Notes: a model not told the origin generated them from the letters alone. 64,000 bases of DNA from Lineus longissimus (GCF_910592395.1 NC_088309.1:12218599-12282598), one strand, 5' to 3'; shown: positions 47,233-59,745, counted from the first letter of the stretch. A program made the numbers and translations.

Positions 47233-47461
47233 AAGTGCCGTGCAGGCAAGTAATTTAAATCGCAGCTCCCTGCAATTATAATTACTGCTATGCGCAACCA
47301 AAGGTTTTCTTGTCTATGGGAAAAATTGGTTATTGATGGGTTTAATGTCGACAACAGGTGGCTACAACTAGCGATGACCAGGGCAAACAAGTGATTATTG
47401 TCAGATATAATTGAAATTGCAGGTTGCTGCAATTTGAATTGCTAGTTTGCGGGGCACATTA
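47233..47461. mobile_element. MITE of the GTGCCCYGCAAACAAG family, copy 2
   Basis: The left end GAAGTGCCGTGCAGGCAAG, TAATTTAAATCGCAGC pairs with the right end GCTGCAATTTGAATTGC, TAGTTTGCGGGGCACATTAC. Arms are about 45 bp. This is the copy with the clearest ends. It lies ~4 kb from copy 1 and has no coding frame. Confidence 0.8.
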
Positions 47462-48593
47462 CTTGAACATGAATTGATTATTCCAATGAGTTTCTGACAT
47501 CTCTGTATTCAAATTCTTGCCTCACCTCTTTGAACATGTTGAAACCTTCCCATCAATCATGTTGACTATCTCTAAGATCCTCATCATATTCTCACCGAAA
47601 CACCTGAGGCCACCTATCATATACCATTTGTCTCAATTTCACTCTCCATCCTATTTTGATAGATTCTTACCATTTTAGAGAGAGGATTGTTAAACCTATT
47701 ATGCCAGAGAAATATCTATATATCATAGCCACAATGATGATGGCTAATAAAATTGGTGCAAAATCCTTTCCAATTGAGAGTCAAGGACTAGTAGCTTGGA
47801 ATACACTGCCTGTTCAATGGCTATTGTCAGAAATGTGTCATGCACTAAGAAAATGAATTTTAAAGGAAACCTTTCATGAAACGCTTATAAAAATGAGGAA
47901 GTTTTGAATGGCCGAGATATAATCTAAAGCGGCAATAAGCTGCATTGATGAATCTTAACAGTTTCTAGTTCCCCTCAGGTTGTTGATTATTTGAGATGGG
48001 CATCTGGGTAACATTGCATAACGTTGCATAACATTACTGACTCCAGTCAATGGATTGCATAAGAGGTAATCACCAATTTAGTTCTTTTTACTATGTTCAG
48101 CTAGTCTAAATAAAGATTTTGTGCCACGACTGGATCTCTTTAATCTGTATTGATACATTTTAGATTTGGATCTTATTTGACTATACTTACTAGTGCTTAA
48201 TTATCATTTTAGCTGACAATTCTAATGTCTACAGAGCGTCATCATTGAAATGTGTTGAAAATGCATCTTGATAATGCAACAAGCCCTTTAACAGCATTGC
48301 ATAATCCTTTAATTCGAAGAATCTTTGACTGCGCATTTCTTCTGGCGTGTATCCCATATTTGTCATAAAATCAAAGAGTTGTAATAGTTTGAGATTGAGA
48401 TTGACATCCTAATGATTGCGCTACCAACTAATCACTGGTCTGGGACTTGAAAGTCTTCTGAGACTAAGGGTTAACTGGAGGTTGTATTTTACAAGTGAAT
48501 TTCAAAATTGCAATTAGAACACTAAATGGGATTTTGCGAGGCCATTTGTTTCCTGAGGTGTTCTCTTCGGTAGACAAAGATGGGTGGATGATT
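47462..48593. other. Unassigned sequence
   Basis: No gene recognised. Near 48280-48390 GCATAATCCTTTAATTCG, CTTTGACTG and AAATCAAAG resemble POU/homeodomain and TCF sites, but this may be chance. Confidence 0.3.
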
Positions 48594-48610
48594 GGGGGGG
48601 GGGGGGGGGG
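48594..48610 (+). repeat. G17 homopolymer
   Basis: A run of 17 G; assembled length is uncertain. It could form a G-quadruplex-like structure. Confidence 0.9.
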
Positions 48611-48839
48611 TCAAATCTCAACAAATCTTTGGATGTATCTTTTGACAAACATTTTAAGATTAGCAAATGTTTGTTAAAGATACCATTGTATAACCTTAAC
48701 CTTGACCTACTTTCCAATATCTCTCAGCTCTGGTGTAAACCCCAAAATTAATGAGACAGTCTCATGTTTTTTGTTTTTTTTCAAACACAGTTCAGTTTAG
48801 CACACCATCCACACAAGTTGACAGAATTCTAGGACGATT

Positions 48840-49013
48840 TGACCTTTTCAATGTTTGTCTTGAGCGCTGTGTAGCTGCAGCTCGGACCTGTGATACTCGA
48901 AGAGAGTAGAGCTTGAATCATGGATATACAGGCCAATAGCTGGGGGTAATAATGTGAAGCGCTTTGAGCGACTGAAACCAGTTGGATTGAGCGCTATATA
49001 TGGCAGTTTATTG
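48840..49013 (+). mobile_element. SINE/LINE 3' end with GAAGCGCTTTGAG..GAGCGCTATATA tail
   Basis: The segment ends GTGAAGCGCTTTGAGCGACT, GGATTGAGCGCTATATATGG. Tails of the form AAGCGCTTTG..GCGCTATATAAATG are characteristic of L2/CR1-like LINE 3' ends and of the V-type SINE tails derived from them. Upstream, about 100 bp of sequence (GCTGCAGCTCGGACC, CAGGCCAATAGCTGGGGG) may be the SINE body. No tRNA head with A and B boxes was found, so whether this is a SINE or a 5'-truncated LINE is open. Confidence 0.55.
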
Positions 49014-50690
49014 TGCAAAAAATCGTGAGATATTAGAAATTTCAGTACTTCAGAAATCTAGCAATTGGAGTAATCCTTGAATTAGTTACTTGTTTGAGAG
49101 GATTATAAAACTTTCCATGTTGACTTTCATCTGCCACTGCAAGACAACAGGATTAGTGGATTGACTGACCTTCACGAGATGTTGGCATTTATCAACAACC
49201 TACTTAGCTGATTTCAATAACTTTGGTCATTCTCAGATAAAATGAGATAAAATTTGAAAATGCAATTATAGAGGTGTTTCTCTTATGTTTGTGTAATCTG
49301 AGGGTGGAAGGGAGAATGCTTTACAGATACATTTTAACTTAGTTTGTGAATGTTGGTGATTTTATTTTTAAGAGGCTTTGGTAGAAAATTGAAATTAGTC
49401 AGGTGTGTGTTCAGACAGGGTCCCCAGGAATCGGATTTCAGGGGATGATAGAAGTTAAATTGACAATTTAGGGAAATTTCTGCCAGGTCTAGTTTGCCAA
49501 CCTACCTGTTGATGGAATCGGCTATGGTGTGTGGAGTACTCAGTTTTGTTTCGTTGTGTTTTTGTCGATACATTTCCTGCCTAGAAGAAGAGGCAAGTCT
49601 AGTTTTGTCAAGCTTGGCTTGAAATAAGCTGCAGTCAAGAACCTGTACTTTATTTGGAGAGAACATACCTGTTTTTGTAGTCAAGTGGGTGAAAATGGAG
49701 CCAAACGTTTGAGGAGTTTGTCAAGGATATAATGTGGTCAAGGGGCTCTTCCAAGAGAGTGAGCACATTTACTGGAGTCATAATGCGCATTCTTGCCGTC
49801 ATCTACCTCAGTGGTCAGGCAAATCACCTCCGGATAGCTCGTGATCATACACGCTACAGAGGCAAATCACGCCGCTGCTAATTCCAATTACGTGTTTGTG
49901 AAGGAGGGTGCAGGACCGCCAAGTCCTTCGACCGCCTGTTACCCGTCGATAATGACGGCTTCGCACAGTCATCAGAAAATCTATTTGGATGAATGCATAT
50001 TCGAGGTAATGACTTCTCTCTCTCCTTCGAGCAGGTAATGGACAACTTCACGTCATTACAGCCTCGCCTTTAGAACTTACATTACTCACTTATTGTCAAA
50101 GCTTTATCATAAATACCCTTCAGCGTTTATACATAGGCGAGTAATCCTCCATTGCCGCTCGTCCTTGTTCAAGGACGCAGGTGTGACGAGAGATGGCCAA
50201 CTGACAGAAGAGGGGGCTCTGGTGGCACCAAAAGTTGCAGCTTAACACCTTCGCTTAAAGGGACAACCTGGGCGTGGGATATTCCTAGCCAGGAGGATAA
50301 TGCCCCTGCTTGACACCATGCGCTGCCACTTGTGGTATCACACCCAAGCTGATCTTTGACAATGACTTTTGCCAGTGTTTCGATGCTGTTTTGGACATGG
50401 CTTGAGAATTTCAGGCAGGCCAAAGGTTACAACCCATTTTAGTGCATTGTTTATTTCATTTCAATGTCTTTCCATTTATCCTGTTCAGAGAAGTTGCGGT
50501 CCTGCTGGAAGCTGTTTTTGTATAAAAAACCGACATCTCTTATGTCCAATTTGGCCCTTTAATACCTGCATGTGCCTGCTGCTCTGTTGCTAATCGCCCA
50601 TTTGTTGAACGTGAATTTCACTTCACGGTCCGACGGATTAGATTTGTTTCAAAATCAAAATTAAAATATCCTCTATCATATGCACGACAT
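49014..50690. other. Unassigned sequence
   Basis: About 1.7 kb. Base composition is less AT-rich near 49840-50420, where frames on both strands look hydrophilic but match nothing I recognise. No array or TIR pair was found. Confidence 0.35.
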
Positions 50691-50930
50691 ACATTTAGGC
50701 CATAAAAGCTGCTTTTATCCTTCATTCCAAATTTGGGCTCGTAAATGTCGAGTGCACTGTCCGTCTTTCTGTCCGTCGATATAGTAATTGGTTTCCGCCA
50801 ATTTCCAGGAGAACGCTTCGACTACCAATGCAATTATTCGTGATGGTAAATGAGATGTATAGGGGAACCTTCCTTTCAAAAATCGGCATGATTCAAAATT
50901 CACAATGGCCAACACGCCCGCTTTTCAAAA
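50691..50930 (+). mobile_element. Dispersed repeat fragment with CTGTCCGTC tract (tentative)
   Basis: ATAAAAGCTGCTTTTATCC, GTGCACTGTCCGTC, TTTCTGTCCGTCGATA, GGGAACCTTCCTTTCAAAA and ACAATGGCC match the general layout of the dispersed families (CGTCC tract, then an AAAATGGCC block), as also seen near 15535-15610. The ends are undefined. Confidence 0.4.
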
Positions 50931-52283
50931 TCAGAATTAGGTTTGGACTTATTTAAACATCTGTGCTGAAAGAGGGGGGTCAAGGAAGCCATCAACATCC
51001 GGAAACACAAGCCGTCGCTAAATTGAGATGGGGGCGCTACCAACTGCCCAGGATATGGAACCATCTGATACGTTCTGCGCATGCGCAGATCGTCACTGAC
51101 GAAGTAGTTGGATTACTACGAAGGCTTTGGTAAAGCTAGACAATTTTATGCTATTTAAAAGTTTTACAAAACACTTTGATTATTTAAACATCCTTGCATA
51201 CATGTGCAAGTCTTTTATATGCCTTCATTTCATAACAAGTTCTGTATTCATGTCAATGTTTGTGTTTCTTTATTTCACAACTGATTCCTTTGCTTCTGTG
51301 TTCTCCTCTGAGAAGTTCTCTTGTCATGGTAATGCAAGTAAAAAGAATTCCTTCAATGCCATGCAGTATTGAAGATTGATTTATTCTTCATCCAGTAGGA
51401 GCAACGTCAGCCAATTCTACCATTTCTTTGTCGAATTGTCCAATCCAACTTGCTATAATTGCTCTCGCCTCTAGCTTTATCGGCACGTGCATCTCTCGAT
51501 ATTCGAAATTAAACATCCAATTGAGGCAGCAGCTTAGAGATAATCATATATGTCTATTTCGGATAAGATGAAATAGGAACAAAATTGAGTTTTCGGCCAG
51601 TTTATCTGCATGAGCTCACAAGCATTGCTGAGATTCCTTTTCCCAGTGTCCAATACTTCGGATTGGTGATGAGAATCGATATTGCATTTGCATGGTCAAG
51701 TTGACAGAGAGAATTCTAAACCAGGTTTTCGATGGCTCTCCAATAAAATTTGCTCAGCTGTGAACTTGGCACTGTATTTAGAAGTGGCAATCATGCAACA
51801 AGAACATGGACAGAGGGACCCTTTGTGGTGTAAAGGCTCCTTTCTGTGCGAGTTACTGTTTCCTAATCATAAAATTTGGACCACAAATGTAAAGAGAAAT
51901 ACTTTAAAAGAGCTGTGACTCAATTTTATATAACTTGAACTTGGCCAACAGAATTTGCAGGAACTTCAATCAGAAACATTTGCTTAAACCAATTTCTGCT
52001 CAATAATTCCACTTCAGGGGAAGCAATTTGACCTTGATCTACTTTATAAGGTCACATTAAGAGTTTCTGTCGAAAATGGCTCATTTTGTCCTTTCAAGTC
52101 AACTTCCACAATTGATCACCTACTCAGCTAGAATGTTAGCCCATGTCATCGACTAGTGTGTGTCATATCAGAGTAATACACTACTGTTGTTCTTAGCCAA
52201 ATAATCATTGGTCTAACTACATGTATGGCTTACTTTCACTAGGGATATGTTGACCTTGACCTTAGCCATCTAAAAACACAAGC
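50931..52283. other. Unassigned sequence
   Basis: No gene recognised. The segment near 52022-52095 (TTTGACCTTGATCTACTTTA, TAAGGTCACAT) is a small piece resembling the GACCTACTTT..AAGGTCACA block of the AGCTCACCT family. Confidence 0.35.
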
Positions 52284-52983
52284 ATGACACTATGACATAC
52301 TACCCTTTTGTCCGACGGTTACCTTTAAACTTACCATGACATACTGCCCTTTGGTCCGACAGTTACCTTTAAACTTACAATGACATACTCCCTTTTGTCC
52401 TACGGTTACCTTTAAACTTACAATGACATACTCCCTTTTGTCCTACGGCGACCTTTAAACTTACAATGACATACTCCCTTTTGTCCTACGGTGACCTTTA
52501 AACTTACAATGACATACTCCCTTTTGTCCTACGGTGACCTTAAAACTTACAATGAGATACTTCCTTTTGTCCTACGGTGACCTTTAAACTTACAATGACA
52601 TAATCCCTTTTGTCCTACGGTTACCTTTAAACTTACAATGACATACTTCCTTTTGTCCTACGGTGACCTTTAAACTTACAATTACATACTTCCTTTTGTC
52701 CTACGGTTACCTTTGAACTTACAATGACATACTCCCTTTTGTCCTACGGTTACCTTTAAACTTACAATGACATACTCCCTTTTGTTCTACGGTTACCTTT
52801 AAACTTACAATGAGATACTTCCTTTTGTCCTACGGTGACCTTTAAACTTACCATGACATACTCCCTTTTGTCCTACGGTGACCTTTAAACTTGCAATGAC
52901 ATACATCCTTTTGACCTCCGGTTACCTATAAAACTTACCATGACACAGTCCCTTTTGTCCTATGGGTACCTATAAAACTTACA
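52284..52983 (+). repeat. Minisatellite, 43 bp units, ~16 copies
   Basis: The unit is ACTTACAATGACATACTCCC, TTTTGTCCTACGG, TTACC or TGACC, TTTAA, at 43 bp spacing (TGACATACTC at 52381 and 52424). First and last units carry TCCGACGG or ATGGG variants, while middle units are nearly identical, consistent with exchange-driven homogenisation. Not a multiple of three and no open frame. Confidence 0.95.
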
Positions 52984-54039
52984 CTCAGCTGCAGACACTC
53001 AGGTCTCCACTTGGTACCAGGTGTGTATGTAACGCTATCAACATTGGAAAATCCGGCTTGAGATGCTTTTCCTTATAAAAAGTTACCACATTTCATATAA
53101 GGCAATCCTCTTACAACATTCTCCGACTTATAACCCGACAAAAGGTCACCCATAAGGAGATGAGACAAATACCATGTGATGGTATATGAATCCAGTTAGG
53201 ACTGGCTTGAAGTGGTAGGTGCATGCCTCAGAAACCTAAGAACTATCAATTTCTTCATCTTACATAAATTACTGCTGTCACAGCAGCCTATTTGCCAAAA
53301 TAGGGTTAGGTGTTTCGCTAAGAGCCCTGGCTTCCTTGGCGCTTATGACGTGTTATCAAGAAGCGGCACGAGAATAGGATGATACTTAGGCTTTTGTCGT
53401 ACCATTATTGGTTCATTTGAAAGTGCAAAGTCAAAATTAGTTTCAAGTAATGCGATAAAGGGAACTTAGCCTGGGGGGTTAGATGCCGCAATTAAGGATG
53501 GATTCCTTGAGCTTGGATTGTTAGGAAACTGGGGAGAAGTTCTAGATAATTCTTCTTGCTTATGTCTACCCTATTTCAGTGTTGATTCTGCTTATTTGAT
53601 CTGTCGGTGAAGGCAGATTAGTAATAACGGTGCTCTGAAATCATTTCAGTGCAGGGGGTGGGTGGCTCATCATCAGGGGATAAGGGCTTATTCTGCAGGA
53701 TGATTCGCCGGGCAAACTTTATTAACCTAATGGTTGGATTGGTATGAGAGGAGTTGGAGGATGGGTGAACTAGACAAGCTGTAGCTTTATCACATTGCTT
53801 GGGTGGATCCTAAAATTGAAGGGTGGTGGCCAGTCATCTTTCTCTGATCAGTGGTTATGGGATCTGCTCTGAGGTTCAAAGTTGTCTCTCCCTGAATAGA
53901 ACAAGGGCCACATACGAAAATCTGTCTTTTGTGACGACATTTTACGGGGCAAAGTAAAAACGTTTTCATCATGATGAATATGATAGTTATAAAATTCGTT
54001 CAAAGATTGTTGCTTGTTAACTTGATATACTGAGTTTAA
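52984..54039. other. Unassigned sequence
   Basis: About 1 kb; no gene or array recognised. Confidence 0.35.
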
Positions 54040-54173
54040 TCACAAAAATATCTAATGCTGCGAGTAGTTATTTTATTGTTTCACCCACAGAGGAGAGATG
54101 TTTTTGTCACTTATTGCAGTGATTATAATCACCAGTAGCAGTGGTTTAAATCACTAATTTACAAGGTGCTTTA
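54040..54173 (+). mobile_element. MITE of the GTGCCCYGCAAACAAG family, copy 3 (partial)
   Basis: CACCCACAGAGGAGAGATG, TGATTATAATCACCAG, AGCAGTGGTTTAAATC, ACTAATTTACAAGGTGCTTT align with the right half of copy 1 (CCCGCAGATGAGAGAT, CATTATAATCACAAG, AGCGATTTTAATTGC). The left half is missing or too decayed. Confidence 0.6.
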
Positions 54174-56739
54174 AAGAGAACGGGTTAAAATCGCGCTGAT
54201 TTCACTGTTATGCTGCCTGATTGACGTGCCGTTATCACTTAGAATGTTTTGCAAAACAGCCATGATTCAACTGGGTTCTTCTTTTTATGGAAATTTCTCT
54301 AAGTCAATTATAGATTATTTGTGATGGCCATTGATGCATGGGTACGGTGAGTCAGATGCACGTTGATGAAATGAAATGCTTCAATTTACTGTGTGCTGTT
54401 TTCAAGTCTTATGAAGCTTTTCAATCCTTGCTTGTTCCAATTGACACACTGTTCTCTCTCATCTCCACTTATTTGATTTGGGCAGATTTATGATATTTTC
54501 TTTTCATTTCAACAGCTATAAAGTTTAAGATTGCAAATCTTTGTTGACTCCTTGTGATGGCATTTCCAGTGGTATGTCGAAGTGGTGCAGTAAATGAAGT
54601 CAGTGTTCAGAATGATTGCTGTCACTGCTTGTGGGTTTCATTCTTCGACTGTAGTCCAAAGTACGGCATACATAAGTGATATAACAATAGTCCAAGAACA
54701 GAAGATTGCCATTGCAGGTTGTTTACAATTAGATAAACTTATCACTGACAGTCAAAGGAAACCTGTTGTCTCTTTTCTCGTCTCGAACTTACTGAACAGC
54801 GGTGCCTGGAAGAGGCCTGGGAAAATGTCTGCATCTCCAAAAAAGCTGTCAAAAAGTGTGCTCATTTTCCAACATTGTTGAAAAACCTTCTTTCCCAGCT
54901 TTGCTCAGCAATTTGGAAGGCCTGCCTGATTCTCGCCATCTGGGGAATTGATTTAAGCTACACAAGGTGTGTAAAATGAACATCTTGATATACAAGGTTA
55001 CGAGATTGTAGCAGCAGTCACTAGAAGTCCTGCTGTAAGTGGGAATTTAAGAATTTCTGGGGTAGGATAAAAACAAACCCATCGATACAGGCTAGGTGTG
55101 TTGTCTTTTCATCACAGAACCTCCTTTAATACTCAGCTCCTTTATTTTCATATTGGCAATTTCCTATTCTGATGATTCCCAGTTTTTGTCCCGGGAAATT
55201 AAATGGACTCAGGAATTTCTGTTATCAGATGACAAAAGTGTACCCTAAAACCCGTAGCTGGTAAAATAATATCATCAGCGCCAGCAGTTTGCTTTAAATG
55301 AGATGCTTAGGAGGCAGCAAAAAATTTGCTAACCTACATCCCCGATCAATCTATCAGAGTGAAAAAATGCAGAAATCAATTTGTCCTCGACATGAACAAG
55401 CATCTGACTGTGATTGTCCAAATAGGAAGTAAATTCATCGCTATTGGAGTCAATGAGGTTAAGCTTTGCACTGACCAACACAGAAGTAGATGAGGAAAAA
55501 TAAGACAATGCGCCCCAATCTCATTAAGTGATGAAAAGTCTGTTTTTTATACCGACACGAAGTTCTGTTCTGTGAAAACTTCTGTTGATGAAATTGGTGT
55601 TTCTTTAATGGTTTCTTGGGTCGGGAAAGATTGGTGTTGAGAATAAATTTTTGGCACCTCGTGATTTTGATCTGGTAGGATTTTTAGAATTAGGTCCATC
55701 CCCCTTTTATTCTTGCTGACATTTTCGAAGAAAACATTTTCTTGAAAGGGTTGTATCTTGTATAAAGATTGCTGTAGCCTGTGTTGGCAGATCCAGGACT
55801 CTCTTGTAAAAAATCACCTGGGCAATTCCTCTTTTATAGAGGCATCTTTCTCAGATTCTCAGAAGAAGTTTCTTAAATAGGCGGGGGGTGGGGCAGGGCA
55901 CTGTAGCCAAGCATGGCCTGGACAATTGTAGGAGCTTGAGCACTATAGCACATTAATCCCAAAATGAATTTATATTTTTGAAACTTGGTGAAATTGAATT
56001 TCCCAAATTTTTTCGAAATTTTGATGTTGGTTTTATGTCTCAATGCCTTAATGTTTAAAAAACAAGTGCATTAATCTCTGGCAATTTGAACTGCCAGAGC
56101 TAAATGCATTTGTTAAAATGTACCACCGGCGTCTTTGTGTTTGCAGTTCTGGAGTTTGAAATTGCTGGAAATTTCAGTAAATCATTATCTTAATAAAAAA
56201 CAAGGCAATTCATGTTTCTGCTTCGTGTAGCATTGCTACTACAGCGTGTGCTAACTAGCATTAGCATTGAGCCATCAGATGACACCAAATGGTGATTGAT
56301 GCGCAATGCAAATTAGCGCTCTTGCGCAAGTCGTATTCATCATTGGTCTGATTTGTGACACGTTTAAATCACGTCGATCCATTCTCAAATCCTCGTTTAT
56401 CTTTTCTTGTGCAGCGATAACGGAAATAATTGCTGTTGAGAATGTGCCATTTCTTTCGTGAAGTTGGATAGTAGAACATTTTGTCTCCAGTCCTCCTTGA
56501 TCCACATGATGAACCGTTCTTACAAAGGAGAGTGTACAAATTAAAGCACCTCTACACATGGCCAGTGGATTTGTGGAATAAATTTCTTTCAGCCCATCGG
56601 GAGGAGGGATGCTCTTACATTTAAAACCATCTGAAAAGTTTAATAAATGAACAAAGGACTACTACTATCCAAGGACAACTTGAATGAACCAGTCCCCCCC
56701 CCTTCAGGTCATGCATGTTGTACATCTATATGGCCCTGA
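54174..56739. other. 2.6 kb with no gene recognised
   Basis: The plus frame at 54594-54881 and the minus frame at 56275-56559 were inspected; neither shows a known domain or convincing start. C9 at about 56694-56702. Nothing else seen. Confidence 0.35.
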
Positions 56740-57115
56740 TAGGGTTAACCTTGTGAAGAACTTGTGTGATTTACCCCGCTGAAACGTCAGCAGTTTATCA
56801 TTGAAAAACTTTAGTCTGATGGTTTACCCTGTATTTGATCACAAAACTCAATGCTTTTTGGTGAGAACAGCAAGTGGTCACTCCATCTTTGCCTGAGGAT
56901 TGTGTTATCTTGTAAAGAAGCTTTATTCTGGAGATAAATTGTTTTCCTTTTATGAGGTGTAGTTAACCTGAATTTTCAGCAGTTTTTCCTCTAGTGATTT
57001 GTCTTGCCTGATGGTTGACCCTGTAAATTTCACTTCAGAACTCAGTGGTTGTGGTGGGAACAGCAAGTGGTCACTCCACCTTTGCCTGCAGCTAGTCTAC
57101 GAGCCTGTGTTTACC
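56740..57115 (+). repeat. Tandem duplication of ~190 bp, two copies
   Basis: GTCTGATGGTTTACCCTG, ACAGCAAGTGGTCACTCC, ATCTTTGCCTG (from about 56815) recur as CCTGATGGTTGACCCTG, ACAGCAAGTGGTCACTCC, ACCTTTGCCTG (from about 57007). GTTAACCT, CAGCAGTTT and the CTTGTGAA segments also repeat in order. These are two diverged copies with spacing near 192 bp. Confidence 0.75.
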
Positions 57116-57289
57116 TTGTGAAAGATGCTTCTGGCTGCTTTGATCCATCTGTTAGATTATATTTCACAGCTGTCCAGCCCCTTAGGTGGTCATCCTCATC
57201 TTACTAATAGCAGGCAGAGGACAAGTTTGCTAGTGACCATGCTTGTCATGGTGAAAGGGCCATTGACCTCGCTTTTCTTGTGTTTAAGG

Positions 57290-57500
57290 ATTGACCATTG
57301 GCACCACCATTATGGCTTGACCATGAAATCCTAAACCAATAAGAAATTCTTCAAAATGAAGTGAATGCTAATTTCAAGGGTGGGAGTCTGTTTTCTGGAA
57401 ACAAACAATTTGCTCCCACCCTTGAAATTGGCATTCACCTCCTTTTAAAAGAGTTTGTTAGGATTTCAAGCCCCAGCCAAAATTGTGGTGCCATTGGTTT
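57290..57500. mobile_element. Fold-back of ~95 bp arms
   Basis: The left arm (about 57291-57386) with CCATTGGCACCACCATTATG, GAAATCCTAA, GTGAATGCTAATTTCAAGGG, TGGGAG is inverted in the right arm (about 57411-57497), which reads CTCCCACCCTTGAAATTGGC, ATTCACCTCC, TTAGGATTTCAAG, GTGGTGCCATTGG. The loop is about 25 bp. A transcript would form a long imperfect hairpin. No target duplication or coding frame. Confidence 0.8.
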
Positions 57501-58783
57501 GTGTAGGAACCAAGTTACCTTGCCTTGAGCCATGATTACGCATTATAAGACCAGTAGCACTGTGTACCCCGGGTACAACCAGGTCTCTGCCAAGGATGAC
57601 TTATAAAATGCAGCTTTGTCAGCTACAGCTCTGACGTCCTTTGCTCTCCATGCATTGTTAAGAGGTATATTTGACTCATGCCCACAGATCTCTTGCCCTT
57701 TCATGCTATGCAAAAACTCTGGGGATTTTTTGAGATGCTAAACATTCTGATATCATGCTGCCAGGAGCTTTCTTGTAGTTTAGTAGAACTGGTGGAAATG
57801 CACAGTTCAGGTCCACAAGCACTTGGCAGTTTTCGGGTGCTGTGCTGGTCATATAAATCATAATGTCATGAATATTCTTACCTCAATACTAATATTCTTG
57901 TTATCAAATTGAAGAAAAAATTCCAAACCTCATCATTTCTCATTGGCCTTTTTTTCCTGGTATTTAAACATTCAGCAGGGTATGATTCAAGTGGTTCATA
58001 AATGCTTGTGTGTACATTTGTGCGCTCTGCTCCCCCTTTGGAAAACGGTGTCTTTTTCTGTGGCACGGTTTGAAGAAATTGGTGCATTGAATGCTGTCTC
58101 TCTACTCACTGCTGTATCTCAAGGCAAACTGACCCTCACTGGATGTGATCATTGGTCCGTACTGTCTTATCCTCAGGCCACAGTAGCATTTTTTCAAACA
58201 GTCGCGGCCTTTCCTATGTGATTGCCATACATCCACCTAGAACGGTGTTTTTTTGAGATGGATACATCAATTTTGGAGATAGTGCTAGAAAGGTTTGCTG
58301 TGGGGGCAGATGATATGCATCATGCACAAGCTTAAAAGTAAGAATCTGTAGGTTTTTTTAGACAGGATATCAGACATTCTACAGGCTGATGATCACAAAC
58401 AATGCTAATAGCTTGAAACGCTCCTTGGCTCGCTTGTTAAAAGGCATGTCCGCTCATAACATCATGTGGACATGTCATTTCATGTACATGTACATCAATG
58501 CCCATGTAACAGCGTGTTTACATGCTGTTATGAATTAACATGCTTTCTAACAAACCGGTCTTGGATATTTTTTTACCTCAAAAAGTACACAATAAATGTT
58601 GTCATTCTCAAAACTGAAAAAAATGTAATATTGGATCAAATTGCAAACTCGAACATTTTGTTAAATGGTGCAAAAACCATCCAACTACTAAATATCATCA
58701 TCAGACTTACCCATTATCATAAACTAATTGATATGAAATCTTTCAATTACAGTTTTGCAAACAATAAGTACCGCAACATGTTC
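57501..58783. other. Unassigned sequence
   Basis: No gene recognised. Near 58480-58545 there are short palindromes (CATGTACATGTACA; AACAGCGTGTTTACATGCTG). Confidence 0.35.
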
Positions 58784-58985
58784 CTGTTAAAGGGGAACTA
58801 GAGGCAGAAGATTGGTGGTCAGACCACTGGTGATCTCCAGGTGACTATATAATAGGGAATGGTCTGGTTTGATAAAAAGGGATGTACAATGTGAATGTAC
58901 TGTGAGATAGTAGAGACACCTAACGGCAACTTTGCTTAACTTATTCTGGCCAACATGGCTTTTGCCTATAGTTTCCCTTTAACAG
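58784..58985. mobile_element. MITE with CTGTTAAAGGGGAACTA ends, 202 bp
   Basis: The left end CTGTTAAAGGGGAACTAGAG, GCA and the reverse complement of the right end CTGTTAAAGGGAAACTATAG, GCA agree at about 21 of 23 positions. The interior is unique and non-coding. A related TTAAAGGGACTATTTAAAGG, CAGC string lies inside the MULE-like element near 24391. Short TTAAAGGGGAACTA-type MITEs are, from memory, common in marine animals. Confidence 0.75.
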
Positions 58986-59399
58986 TAAATAGTTTATCCG
59001 TCTGGTGCAAATGCAAGCATGTTTAAGATAAACGCAGTGAGCTTGAAGGCATCTGACGTGTCTGATGCTACACAACTAAGGCAAATAGCTCTGATGATAA
59101 GATCAAAGAAGAAATAAATTGGTGTAGAGTGAATTAGTCAATAAATGATAATCACTTTGGTGACTGTTACAAGTGGAAGCTTAGGTTGATAAAATGTAGT
59201 TCTACAAACCGCTGCTAAATCTCTGGTGAGGCAAAAGTAGTATTATGGTTTGCTCTATTCATTGTGACATTTAGGCCTACGATTCAAGGATTCAGTGCTA
59301 TTTAACTACCATTTTACTCACTTCACCTAACGCAAACCAAATACTTGGAGAAAGTGTGGAGTTTGGGTAGGTTGTCATTGACTATTTGTACAATTTCTC

Positions 59400-59615
59400 T
59401 CTTATCAGTCTTGTAAAAGTAAGTTCATAGAGGTTCCTTCACATCAACCTAGTAAAGTGCTAACTCATAAAAAATCTCTCACATCAGCCCTGTAAGAGCA
59501 GGTTTATACAGGTCTTCTCACATCAGCTCTGTAATCGTTAGTTCTCAGAAGTTCTCACATGTAAGTGCTGTAGAAGTAAATATGTGTAAGTTCTCTAACA
59601 TCAGCCCTGTAAGAG
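59400..59615 (+). repeat. Degenerate minisatellite, ~37-41 bp units, ~6 copies
   Basis: Unit heads ATCAGTCTTGTAA (59404), ACATCAACCTAGTAA (59441), ACATCAGCCCTGTAAG (59481), ACATCAGCTCTGTAAT (59520), ACATGTAAGTGCTGTAG (59557) and ACATCAGCCCTGTAAG (59598), each followed by a GTTC/GGTTCTC-like segment. Confidence 0.8.
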
Positions 59616-59646
59616 GCAGAGAACCTAAATTGCCACAAAGCTCTGT

Positions 59647-59695
59647 TGATGATGATGATGATGAGGAGGAGGAGGAGGAGGAGGAGGAGGAGGAA
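59647..59695 (+). repeat. Compound trinucleotide repeat (GAT)n(GAG)n
   Basis: About five GAT/ATG steps run straight into about ten GAG steps. In the plus-strand frame 59582-59974 it reads as Asp then Glu runs, but that frame also crosses the minisatellite and a MITE, so I treat it as non-coding. Confidence 0.95.
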
Positions 59696-59745
59696 ATTAG
59701 TCCTCACATATGGTGTAAAAGGTTTCCTCAAATGCCTTGGACAGG

